DNA from: Mycobacterium sp. 852002-51961_SCH5331710
GTDB taxonomy: Bacteria; Actinomycetota; Actinomycetes; Mycobacteriales; Mycobacteriaceae
DNA length: 64,000 nucleotides
Reading direction: 5' to 3'
Assembly: GCF_001665535.1 (NCBI RefSeq)
Contig: NZ_LZSQ01000105.1
Span: 18,841-82,840, forward strand
Shown here piece after piece: positions 45,201-57,200 of this stretch. The notes beneath the pieces are model-generated. The model saw nothing but the letters and a program-made list of their open reading frames with translations. It had not been told where the DNA came from and did not search any database. Numbering within the stretch: the stretch's first letter is position 1; each line of letters starts with the position of its first letter. The translations under genes and the position numbers were made by a program.

Positions 45201-48200
45201 ATCAGGATGCGGATACGTACCGCGCCCCGTCGAACCCAGTCGAGGAGATCCTGGCCGGGATATACGCGCGGATCCTCGGCATCGAACGAGTCGGTGTCGA
45301 CGAATCGTTCTTCGACTTGGGTGGGGACTCGCTGTCGGCGATGCGGGTGATCGCGGCGATCAACACCGATCTGGACGCCGATGTCTCCGTCCGTACGTTG
45401 TTCGATGCACCCTCTGTCGCGCGGTTGGCGCCACGCATCGGTGAGGGGACAGGTCGACGCAATCCGTTGGTAGCAGTGGACAAGCGGCCGGCGGTGGTGC
45501 CGTTGTCGTTCGCTCAGAACCGGATGTGGTTTCTCAATCAGGTCGAGGGTGAGGTCGCGACCTACAACATGCCGACGGCGTTCCGGATCAGTGGGGCGCT
45601 CGATGCCGACGCCCTGAGCTCGGCACTGCGCGATGTGATTGTCCGCCACGAGACCCTGCGCACGGTGTTCCCGGCGGTCGATGGCACACCCCATCAAGTC
45701 GTGGTGCCCGCCGAGCAAGCCGATTTCCGGTGGCAGGTGGTCGACGTCAGCGGCTGGCCGGCGCAGCGGCTGGCCGAAGCCGTCGGCGCGCTGGTGCGCC
45801 ACAGATTCGATCTGACTGTCGAAATTCCCCTACGTGCCGAACTTTTCGACCTCGGCAACAACGAGTACATCTTCGTGGCGGTGGTGCACCACATCGCGGG
45901 CGATGGCTGGTCCATCGCCCCGTTCGTCCGCGATCTCAGCACGGCTTACGCCATCCGTTGCTCAGGCCAGGCGCCGGACTGGGCCCCGTTGCCGGTGCAG
46001 TACGTGGACTACACACTGTGGCAGCGCGCCGAATTCGGTGATCTGGCCGACCCGGACAGTCCGATCGCCGGGCAGCTGGACTACTGGGAACACGCGTTGG
46101 CCGGGATGCCCGAGCGATTGGAATTGCCTACCGATCGGCCGTACCCGCCGGTGGCCGATTACCGTGGCGCGAGCGTGGCGGTCGACTGGCCGGCTTCGTT
46201 GCAGCAGCACGTGGCACGAGTGGCCCGCGAACACAACGCAACCGGTTTCATGGTGATGCAGGCAGCTCTGGCAGTGCTGTTGTCGAAGTTGAGCAGCAGT
46301 TCTGACGTAGCGGTGGGGTTCCCGATCGCCGGACGACGCGACTCGGTGCTCGACGAATTGGTCGGGTTCTTCGTCAACACCTTGGTATTGCGGGTCGAGG
46401 TCGACGGTGATCCCGTTTTCGCCCAAGTGTTGGCCCAGGTGCGCGCGAAAGGGCTGGCCGCGTTCGAGCACCAGGATGTGCCTTTCGAGGTGCTGGTCGA
46501 TCGGCTCAACCCGGCCCGCTCCCTGACCCATCATCCGCTGATCCAGGTGATGTTGGCGTGGCAGAATTTTCCCGGACTTGACGACGACTCGGCGGCCGGA
46601 CTGACCCTGGGCGATCTGCAGATCACACCGTTCTCCGCGGAGACCCTCAGCGCCCGTATGGATATGGTGGTGTTCCTGCGGGAGCGCTGGACGGAAGCGG
46701 GTGAGCCCGCCGGGATCGGCGGGATGGTCGAGTTCCGGACCGATGTGTTCGACGCCGCGAGCATTGAGACGCTGATCGGGCGGCTGCGACGAGTCTTGGA
46801 AGCGATCGGGGCCGAGCCCACACGGCCGCTGTCGTCGATCGATGTGCTCGACACCAGCGAGTACGCCACGCTCGACGAGGTCGGTAATCGGGAGGTCCTG
46901 ACCGAACGATCGAGCAGGTCGGTGGCGATCCCGGAGTTGTTCGCCGTGCAGGTGGCTTGCGCGCCGGAGTCGGTCGCGATCCGTTGCGGTGAGGTCACCT
47001 TGACCTATGGCGAACTCGATGAGGCATCAAATCGTTTGGCGCACTTGTTGGTCGGGCATGGTGCGGGCGCAGGCCAATCTGTGGCGTTGCTCTTGCCGCG
47101 ATCAGCAGAGGCGATCGTGGCCATTCTGGCAGTGCTCAAGACCGGGGCGGCGTATCTGCCGATTGATTCGGCCTATCCACAGACGCGCATCGAATTCATG
47201 GTGTCTGACGCCAAGCCGATCGTCGCGGTCACCACAGCCGATTTCGCCGAAAGGCTGCGCGGGTGCGGGGTGCTCGTTGTCGATGTCGACGATCCGCGCA
47301 TCCCCGGTCAACCCAGCACCGCGTTGTCGGGGCCGGTTCCGGAGGACATTGCCCACATCATCTACACCTCGGGCACCACCGGTCTGCCCAAGGGAGTGGC
47401 CGTAACCCACCACAATGTGACGCGCCTGTTCGACGCGATGGACATTCGTTACCGGCCGGCGCCGGACCAGGTCTGGTCGCAATCCCACTCGTATGCCTTC
47501 GACTATTCCGTCTGGGAGATGTGGGGTGCCCTGCTGCACGGCGGTCGCCTGGTGGTGGTGCCCGAGGAGGTTAGCCGCTCCCCGCAGGACTTCCATGCGT
47601 TGCTGGTCGCCGAGAAAGTCACCATGCTCAGCCAGACTCCGTCGGCGCTTGGGGTGCTGTCTCCTGCGGGTCTGGACCGCGCGGCGCTGATGATCGCCGC
47701 CGAGCCCTGCCCGGCGGAGGTGGTGGACCGGTGGGCGCCCGGACGGGTGATGATCAACGGATATGGTCCGACCGAGACCACCGTCTATGCCACCATCAGC
47801 GCGCCGCTGGTCGCGGGAGCGGGGGAGGTGCCGATAGGTCTCCCCGTACCGGGTGCGGCGTTGTTTGTGCTGGACGCGTGGTTGCGTCCGGTGCCGACCG
47901 GGGTCGTCGGTGAGTTGTACGTCGCAGGCCGAGGAGTGGGCGTGGGCTACGTGCGCCGGCCCGGGCTGACCGGCTCGCGATTCGTGGCGTGCCCGTTCGT
48001 GGGCGACGAAACATCGGGCGGGCAAAGGATGTACCGCACCGGGGATTTGGTGCGCTGGGGCGCCGACGGGCAGCTGCGTTATGTGGGACGCGCTGATGAA
48101 CAGGTCAAGATTCGCGGGTATCGCATCGAACTCGGTGAGATCGAGTCTGTGCTTCGCGCCCATCCCCGGGTGTCCCAGGCGGTGGTCGTCGCCCACGCCG

Positions 48201-51200
48201 CAGATGTGGCCGACGGTGTCGGCGACAAGCAACTGGTGGGTTATGTAGTTCCCGACCCACAGATGAAGTTGGTTCGTGAGCCCGCCCGGGAAGCCCAACT
48301 CGTGAGCCAGTGGCAAGGCGTGTATGCGGACCTCTATACGGGGGAGGCCTTCACACAGCACGACGAATCCACCGAGTTGGGGCAGGATTTCGGTGGGTGG
48401 AACTCCAGTTACACCGGTGATCCGATCCCGCTCGACCAGATGCGTCAGTGGCAGGCAGCGGCGGTGAAGCGGATTCAAGCGCTGGGGCCCGGCCGAGTGT
48501 TGGAGATCGGTGTCGGCTCAGGTCTACTGCTGGCCCCCCTCGCCCCACATTGCGTCGAGTACTGGGGCACCGACTTCTCCGCGCCGACGATCGAGAGATT
48601 GCGGGCGGCGGTGGCGTCGCAGCCGTGGGCAGGCCGGGTTCACTTGGCGGTGCAGCCTGCCGATGCAGCCGACGGGCTGCCCGAAGGCTATTTCGACACC
48701 ATTGTCCTGAACTCTGTCATCCAGTACTTCCCCAGCGCGGGCTATCTGCTCGACGTTTTGAAGTTGGCGATGCGACTTCTTGCACCCGGCGGGGCGGTCT
48801 TCGTCGGTGATGTGCGCAACCTCGCGCTGCTTCGGGAATTCACCACCGGGCTGGTGTGCGCCGAGGATGCCAGTGGGGAGCTGACCGCCGCCGTGGTGCG
48901 CGAGCGAGTGCGTCGCGAAATGCTCGGCGAGCAAGAGCTGTTGGTGGCTCCGGAATTCTTCAGCGTGTTGACATCTCATGACACGGAGATCGGCGCGGTC
49001 GATGTGCAACTCAAGGCGATGGACGCGATCAACGAGCTCAGTGGTTACCGCTACGAGGTCGTGTTGCGTAAGACGCCGGTGTCGGCGCGTTCGGCGGCCC
49101 GCATCCGGACCGAAGCGTGGGAGCGGTTCGGCAGCTTGGCCGCGTTGGGTGACTTCTTGCGCGCGACGGACCTACCGGAATTGCGTGTCACGGGTGTGCC
49201 ACATGCCGGGGTTTGGCCGGAGGTGGCATTGGCGGCGGCGCTGGCTTCCGCGCCGGATCGGGTGGCTCTCAACGAGTTGAGTGCCGTTGTGGCGGAGCCG
49301 GAGAACGCGGTCGTTGCGCGACAGTGCCATCTTTTGGGCGAGGAACTGGGCTACGTCACCGCGGTAACCTGGTCAGCCGCAGCCGGTTTCGTCGACATCG
49401 TTCTGACCCGCGCAGTAGAGCCATTGTCGGATGTGTATTTGCCCGCCGGATCGGTGGGGCCGCTGGCCGACTATGTGAATGACCCGGCCGCGATCGAACG
49501 CGCCGGGGAGTTGCGCGGCTTCGTGTCAGAGCGATTGCCGGAGTTCATGGTTCCAGCTTCGATAACGATGTTGGACTCACTACCCCTGACGGTCAACGGC
49601 AAGCTGGACAAACGGGCGCTGCCTGCTCCGGAGTTCATCAGCACGGTGGCCTACCGCGCCCCACGGGATGACCGTGAGCGGGTGTTGGCCGCATTGTTCG
49701 GCGAGGTACTGGGCGCGAGCCGGGTCGGCATCGACGAATCATTCTTCGATCTGGGCGGACACTCGCTGTCGGCTACGCGTCTGGTGGCCCGCGTCCGCGC
49801 CGAGCTGAACGTGGACGTCCCGATTCGGGCATTGTTCGACGCGCCCACGGTGGCGGGGCTAACGGCGTGGATCCACGCTCACGCCGACGATGCGACAGCC
49901 ACCGCTCTGACAGCGCGCCCCCGCCCGCCGGTAGTGCCGCTGTCCTATGCCCAGCAGCGGTTGTGGTTCCTCGATCAGCTACATGGGCCTTCGCCGGTCT
50001 ACAACATGCCGGCAGCCTTCACCATTTCGGGATCTCTGGACGTCGCGGCATTGGGGGCGGCGCTGGGTGATGTGGTGGCCCGTCACGAAAGCCTGCGCAC
50101 CCTCTTCGTCGCGGCTGAGGGCATCCCCCAACAGGTCGTCATCCCGCCCGAGCGAGCCGAATTCGGCTGGGCTGTCGTCGATGCCACCGGCTTCTCGTCG
50201 CAGCAGGTTGACGACGCCGTCGCCGCGACCGTGGGACACAATTTTGATCTCAGTGCTGAGATTCCGTTGCGGGCAACGCTTTTACACCTCGACGAGGGCC
50301 AACATGTGTTGGTGGCGGTCGTGCACCACATCGCCGGAGATGGCTGGTCCATCGCCCCGCTTGTACGCGATGTCGGCTCCGCCTATGCCGCTCGCTGCGC
50401 AGGGCACGCCCCGATTTGGACGCCGCTGGCGGTGCAATATGTCGATTACACGCTTTGGCAACGCGAGTCGCTCGGAGAACTCGACGACCCGACGAGCCGC
50501 ATCGCGGGGCAGCTCAGTTACTGGCAGCAGGTGTTGGCGGGACTGCCCGAGCGGCTGGAGCTGCCCACCGATCGGCCCTACCCATCGGTCGCCGACCAGC
50601 GCGGGGCCAGCATCGCCATCGACTGGCCTGCCGAGTTGCAGCAACAGCTGGCCAGGGTGGCCGCTCACCATCAGGCGACGAGCTTCATGGTGGTCCAAGC
50701 CGCGTTGGCGGTGGTGTTGGCGAAACTGTCCGCCAGCACCGACGTGGCCATCGGCTTTCCGATCGCCGGGCGGCGGGACGCCGCACTCGATGAGCTGGTC
50801 GGCTTCTTCGTCAACACGCTGATTCTGCGCGTCCAGATCGAGGGGGACCCCACGGTTGCGGAGTTGTTCGAGCAGGTCCGCTCCCGCAGCCTGGCCGCCT
50901 ATGAACATCAGGACGTGCCCTTCGAAGTCCTCGTCGAACGCCTCAACCCCACGCGCTCGCTCGCTCGCCACCCGCTGATCCAGGTGATGCTGGGCTGGCA
51001 GAACTTTGACCGTCCCGACCATGCGGCGCCCACCCCGGCCCTGGGCGATGTTCAGGTCCACCCGCTGACCGTCGACACCCACACCGCCCGCATGGACCTC
51101 TCGTTCTCCCTCGAGGAACGCTGGAACTCCTCCGGTGAACCCCTCGGGATAACCGGGTCGGTGGAGTACCGCACCGATGTGTTCGACGCGGCGAGCATCC

Positions 51201-54200
51201 AGACGCTTGTCCAGCGGCTGCTCCGTGCGCTCACCAATCTCACCGACGACCCGAGCCGCCGCCTGTCCACGGTCGATCTGCTCGAGGAGGTCGAACACCA
51301 CAGGCTCGAACGGCTCGGTAACCGCACCGCGCTGATCCAGCCGCCGTCCGGTACACACCTGTCGATTCCGGCGCTGTTCGCCACCCAGGTGGCCCGAACG
51401 CCGGACGCCGTCGCGATCAGCGGTGACGGCAGGTCCATGACCTATCGAGAACTCGATGAAGACTCCACCCGGCTGGGGCACCTACTCGCGGATCGGGGCG
51501 TCGGGTCGGGGCGTTCGGTGGCGCTGCTCGTCGAACGGTCAGCCCAAGCAGTCGTCGCCATGCTGGCAGTGCTCAAGACGGGGGCCGCGTATCTGCCGAT
51601 CGATCCGATCGTGCCCGATGCCCGGCTGCATTTCATGCTCGCCGACGCCGCGCCGACCGCCGTGATCAGTACCACCGAACTCGCCGACAGGCTCGACGGC
51701 GGCGAGTACACGGTCGTCGACGTCGACGACCCGGCCATCGACGCCTATCCCAGCACAGGGTTGGCGGCGCCGGAACCCGACGACATTGCGTACTTGATCT
51801 ATACCTCCGGCACCACCGGAATTCCCAAGGGCGTGGCCATCACCCACCGCAGTGTGACCAACTTGCTCGGGTCACTGGACGCGGGGCTGCCCGCATCGGG
51901 GGTGTGGCCTTTGTGTCACTCGCTCGCCTTCGACGTGTCGGTCTGGGAGATCTTCGGTGCGCTGCTCCGCGGTGGGCGGCTGGTCGTCGTCCCCGAGACG
52001 GTGGCGAGCTCGCCTGATGAGCTTCACCGACTGCTGGCCGCTGAATCGGTCACCGTATTGACCCAGACCCCTTCGGCGATCGCGACGTTGCCGGATGAGG
52101 GTCTCGAGTCGACCACGGTCGTGATGGCCGGAGAAGCCTGTCCGACCGAGGTGGTGGAGCGTTGGGCGCCGGGGCGGGTGATGATCAACGCCTACGGCCC
52201 AACCGAAACCACGATGTGTGTGGCTGTCAGCGCGCCGCTGACGGCAGGCACGCAGGTAGTTCCGATCGGTACCCCGGTGCCGGGCGCGGCGTTGTTCGTT
52301 CTCGATGCGTGGCTGCGTCCAGTGCCGGTGGGAGTGGTCGGCGAGTTGTACGTTGCCGGCCTCGGACTGGCGTACGGCTACCTGGGCCGTGCCGGGTTGA
52401 CCGCAGCGCGATTCATCGCCAGCCCATTCGGCGGCGCACCGGGCCAGCGGATGTATCGGACCGGCGATCTGGTGCGCTGGGGCACCGACGGGCAGCTGAC
52501 ATACCTGGGCCGCGCCGATGAGCAGGTCAAGATCCGCGGCTACCGGATCGAGCTCGGCGAAATCCACACTGCGCTGACCGCCCTGGACGGAATCGACCAG
52601 GCCGCCGTGATCGCCCGCGAAGACCGGCCCGGCGACAAGCGCCTCGTCGGATATGTCACCGAAAGCCCCAGCGCCAGCGTCGATCCCGCGGAGGTGCGAA
52701 CAAAGCTGGCCGAGCGACTACCGGCGTACATGGTGCCTGCGACCATCGTCGTCCTCGACGCTCTGCCTTTAACGGTGAACGGCAAACTCGACACCCGCGC
52801 GTTACCCGTCCCCGAATACAGTGCTGGCCAGTACCGTCCTCCGAGCACCCCCACCGAGGAAATTCTGGCGGGCATCTACGCCCGCGTTCTGGGATTGGAA
52901 CGCGTCGGAGTCGACGAATCCTTCTTCGACCTCGGCGGCGATTCGCTTTCCGCAACCCGGGTCATCGCCGCCATCAATACCAGCATGGACGCCGGCTTGG
53001 CCGTCCGGACGATATTCGAGTCACCCTCTGTCGCGCAGCTGGCGCCACGTATCGGTGAGGGCTCGGTACGCAGGGCGCCATTGGCGGCCGCTGAACGTCC
53101 AACGGCGGTACCGCTGTCGTATGCCCAGAGCCGGTTGTGGTTCCTCAACCGATTCGAGGACGGATTCGGGACCTACAACATTCCCACCGCGTTGCGGATC
53201 ACTGGGGCGCTTGACGTGTCGGCGCTCGACGCGGCGCTGGACGATGTGATCGCGCGACATGAATCGCTGCGGACCGTCTTCCCCGACACTGACGGTGTGC
53301 CGTTCCAGAAGGTGCTGCCCGCCCAGCCGGGGATGTGGCGGCGTGGCGGTCCGGCGGTGATGTCGTTGCCCGAGCCGGACTTGGCCATCGAGTTGGCGGC
53401 TTTGGCGGGGTATCGGTTTGATCTGGCCAGTGAGATCCCGGTGCGCGCACAGATTTATGCGCTTGGTCCAGAAGAGTTCGTACTCGCAATCATGGTGCAT
53501 CACATCGCTTTTGACGGTTGGTCGTTGGCGCCGATGGTGCGTGATGTGGCCGAGGCGTATCGGGCGCGTCGGCAGGGGCAGGAGCCGGGCTGGTCGCCGT
53601 TGCCGGTGCAGTACGCCGATTACACGCTGTGGCAACGGAATTGGTTAGGTGTTGAGTCCGATCCGGACAGTGTGATCGCTGCTCAGCTGGCGTATTGGCG
53701 AGCCGAGTTGGCGGACGTGCCGGAGGTGGTGTCGCTGCCGGCGGATCGTCCGCGCCCGGCGGTGCCCAGCTATCGCGGTGACGGGGTGGAGTTGCGCATC
53801 GAGGCGCCGTTGTGGGCGCAGGTCAAGGCGGTGGCGGCGGCGCACAATGCGACTGCCTCGATGGTGATGCAGGCGGTGCTGGCGGTGGTGTTGCACCGCG
53901 CCGGGGTGGGTCAGGACGTGGTGATGGGTTCGCCGATCGCCGGGCGGTTGGATGCCGCGCTTGATGATCTGGTGGGGTTCTTCGTCAACACCTGGGTGCT
54001 GCGGGTGGCGGTGGATTCTGAGGATTCGTTCGGTGAGGTGCTCGGGCGGGTGCGGCAGAAGGCGTTGGATGCCTACAGCAATCAGGATGTGCCGTTCGAG
54101 TTGCTCGTTGAGCACCTCAACCCAGTGCGTTCCACGTCGCACCATCCACTGTTCCAAGTGGGCATGCTCTTCCAGAACAATGTGCGCCCAGAGGGGGCGG

Positions 54201-57200
54201 CATTCGACGGGATCACTGTTGAGCCGCTGGAGATGTCCGTCGGTACTTCGAAGTGGGACTTGGACTTCGACTTCGGTGAGGTGCCCACCGAGGACCCGAA
54301 CGCACCGATGGCTGCCGGCGCCGTCACCTATGCGACGGACCTGTACGACCGGTCGACCATCGAGCGGTTGGTTGCCTGGTTCGGTCGGGTGCTTGAGGCG
54401 GTCGTCGCCGACGCCTCGGTGGCAGTCGGCGAAATGACATTGCTCGACGCCGGAGAGCAGAGCGTTCTCGATGAGGTGGGCAACCGTGCGGTCCTGACCG
54501 GCCCGGTGCGCACGGTGGCGTCGATTCCAGAGGCCTTCGTCGAACAGGCGGCCCGCACCCCGCAGGCAGTGGCGCTGCGCTGCGGTCAGGTGTCGTTGAC
54601 TTTCCGCGAACTGGACGAGACGTCAAATCGGTTGGCGCACTTGCTTGCCGCCCAGGGCATCGGCACAGGTGACTGCGTGGCGCTGCTGTTCAACCGGTCC
54701 GCCGAGGCGATCACGGCAATGTTGGCGGTGCTCAAGGCGGGAGCTGCGTACCTGCCGATCGACCCGGCGCTGCCGGCGACCCGGATCGCGTTCATGATAG
54801 GCGACGCCATGCCGAAGGTCGCCATCACCACTGCTCGGCAGGCCGAGCGGCTGGCGGGGCACGACTTGCTGGTCATCAATGTCGACCACGCCGGCATTCA
54901 CGACTATCCACACACGCCTCTGCCCGCGCCGGAACCGGGTGACATCGCGTACATCATCTACACCTCGGGAACCACGGGCACGCCCAAGGGCGTTGCCATC
55001 ACCCACCACAACGTGACCGAGCTGATGGCTTCTTTGAACCCGGTACTTGCGGCCCCGGGTCAGGTGTGGTCGCAATGGCATTCCTACAGCTTCGACATCT
55101 CGGGTTGGGAGATCTGGGGGGCGCTGCTGCACGGTGGGCGGCTGGTTGTGGTGCCCGAGACCGTGGCCCGCTCGCTCACAGACTTCCACGCGTTGCTCGT
55201 CGCCGAGCAGGTGACCGTTTTGAGTCAAACCCCTTCTGCGGTCGGAGGATTGTCGCCCGAGGGTCTGGACGGCGTGACCTTGCTGGTCGGCGGAGAGCCA
55301 TGCCCGGCCGAGGTGGTGGACCGATGGGCGCCGGGCCGGACCATGATCAACGAGTATGGGCCGACCGAAGCCACGATGTGGGTGACCGCGAGTGCGCCAC
55401 TGACCGCAGGCTCGGGCGCGGTACCAATTGGCGCGCCGCTGCCGACCGCAGCGTTGTTCGTGCTCGACCACAGCCTGCGGCCCGTGCCGCCCGGGGTGGT
55501 CGGGGAGTTGTATGTCGCCGGCCCTCAGGTCGGGGTCGGTTATTGGCGTAGGCCGGGATTGACTTCGTCGAGGTTCATGGCGTGTCCGTTCGGAGCTCCC
55601 GGTCAGCGGATGTATCGGACCGGAGATCTTGTGCGCTGGGGCGCCGACGGACAATTGCGTTACCTGGGCCGTGCCGACGAACAGGTCAAGATCCGGGGCT
55701 ACCGCATCGAACTCGGTGAGATCGGCGCGGTGCTCGCGGCACACCCGCGCGTCGCGCAGGCGGTCGTCCTCGCCCATACCGCAGATGCCGGGGGACCTGT
55801 CAGCGACAAGCAACTGGTGGGCTACGTCGTTGCCGATCAGGAGGCGATGCTGGTACGCGAGCCCGACCGGGAAGCGCAGATCGTCGAACAATGGCAGCGG
55901 GTGTGGGGCGGTCTGTACTCGGCGGGGTCGGGCGCTGTGAGTGAGCCTGCGCCGCCGGGTGAAGATTTCGGCGGCTGGATCAGCAGCTACACCGGCGAGC
56001 CGATTCCCCTCGAACAGATGCGTGAATGGCGCTCGGCAGCGGTGAATCGGATCCGCGCGCTGGGCCCGCGGCGGGTGCTGGAGATCGGTGTCGGTTCGGG
56101 CCTGTTGCTGACGCCGTTGGCGCCGAACTGTGACGAGTACTGGGGCATCGATCTCTCCAGTGCCACGATCGAGAAGTTGCAGGCGGTGGTGGCCACGCAG
56201 CCTTGGGCTGACCGCGTGCGATTGCGGGCGCAGCCCGCCGATGTGGCAGAAGGACTGCCGCACGCCCACTTCGACACCATCATCCTCAACTCCGTAATCC
56301 AGTACTTCCCAAGCGCGGGTTATCTGCTCGACGTCCTCACGTCGGCCTTCCAGTTGCTGGCGCCCGGGGGAGCAGTGTTCATCGGCGACGTGCGCAATCT
56401 GTCGTTACTGCAAGCGTTCACCACCGGCGTGGTGTGCGCCGACGGTGGCGGCGCCGAGCGGACCGCGGCTGTCATCAGGGAACGGGTGCGCAGGGAAATC
56501 TTGGCCGAGCAGGAACTGTTGTTGGCGCCAGAATTCTTCGTGGCCCTACCCCGGCAACTCGATGAGATCGCTGCCGTGGATCTTCAGCTCAAAGCGATGG
56601 ACGCGGTCAACGAGCTCAGCGGTTACCGCTACGACGTGGTGCTACATAAGGCGCCGGGATACGCGCGTTCGGCCGCCGAGATTCCTACCGAACCGTGGCA
56701 ACGTTGGGGGAGCCTGACCGCATTGGGTGATTTTCTGAGCACCCAGCAGCCGACGCAACTGCGTGTCACCGCGGTCCCGCATGGCGGGATATGGCTCGAG
56801 GTCGCGCTTGCTGAGGCGCTGGCATCGGCAGGGGATCGGGTAGCGGTCAGCGAGGTACGTTCCGGCCTAGAGGTTCCTGAGGACGCGGTCCTGCCGCGGC
56901 AGTGTCATCTGCTGGGTGATCAGCTCGGTTACGCGACAGCTGTGACCTGGTCGCCGATCGCCGGACGGATGGATGTGATCTTCTCGCGCAGCGATGATCC
57001 GCAGCAGGTGGTGACCGATCTGTACCGGCCGGCGACATCGGTCGATTCACTTGCCGGGCATGTCAACGACCCGGCGGCTGTCGAGCGGGTGGCCGAACTG
57101 CGCAGCTTTGCCGGTGAACGGTTGCCGGGATTCATGGTGCCCGCTGCGATCATGATGCTGGACTCGCTGCCCCTGACGGTAAACGGCAAGTTGGATAGGC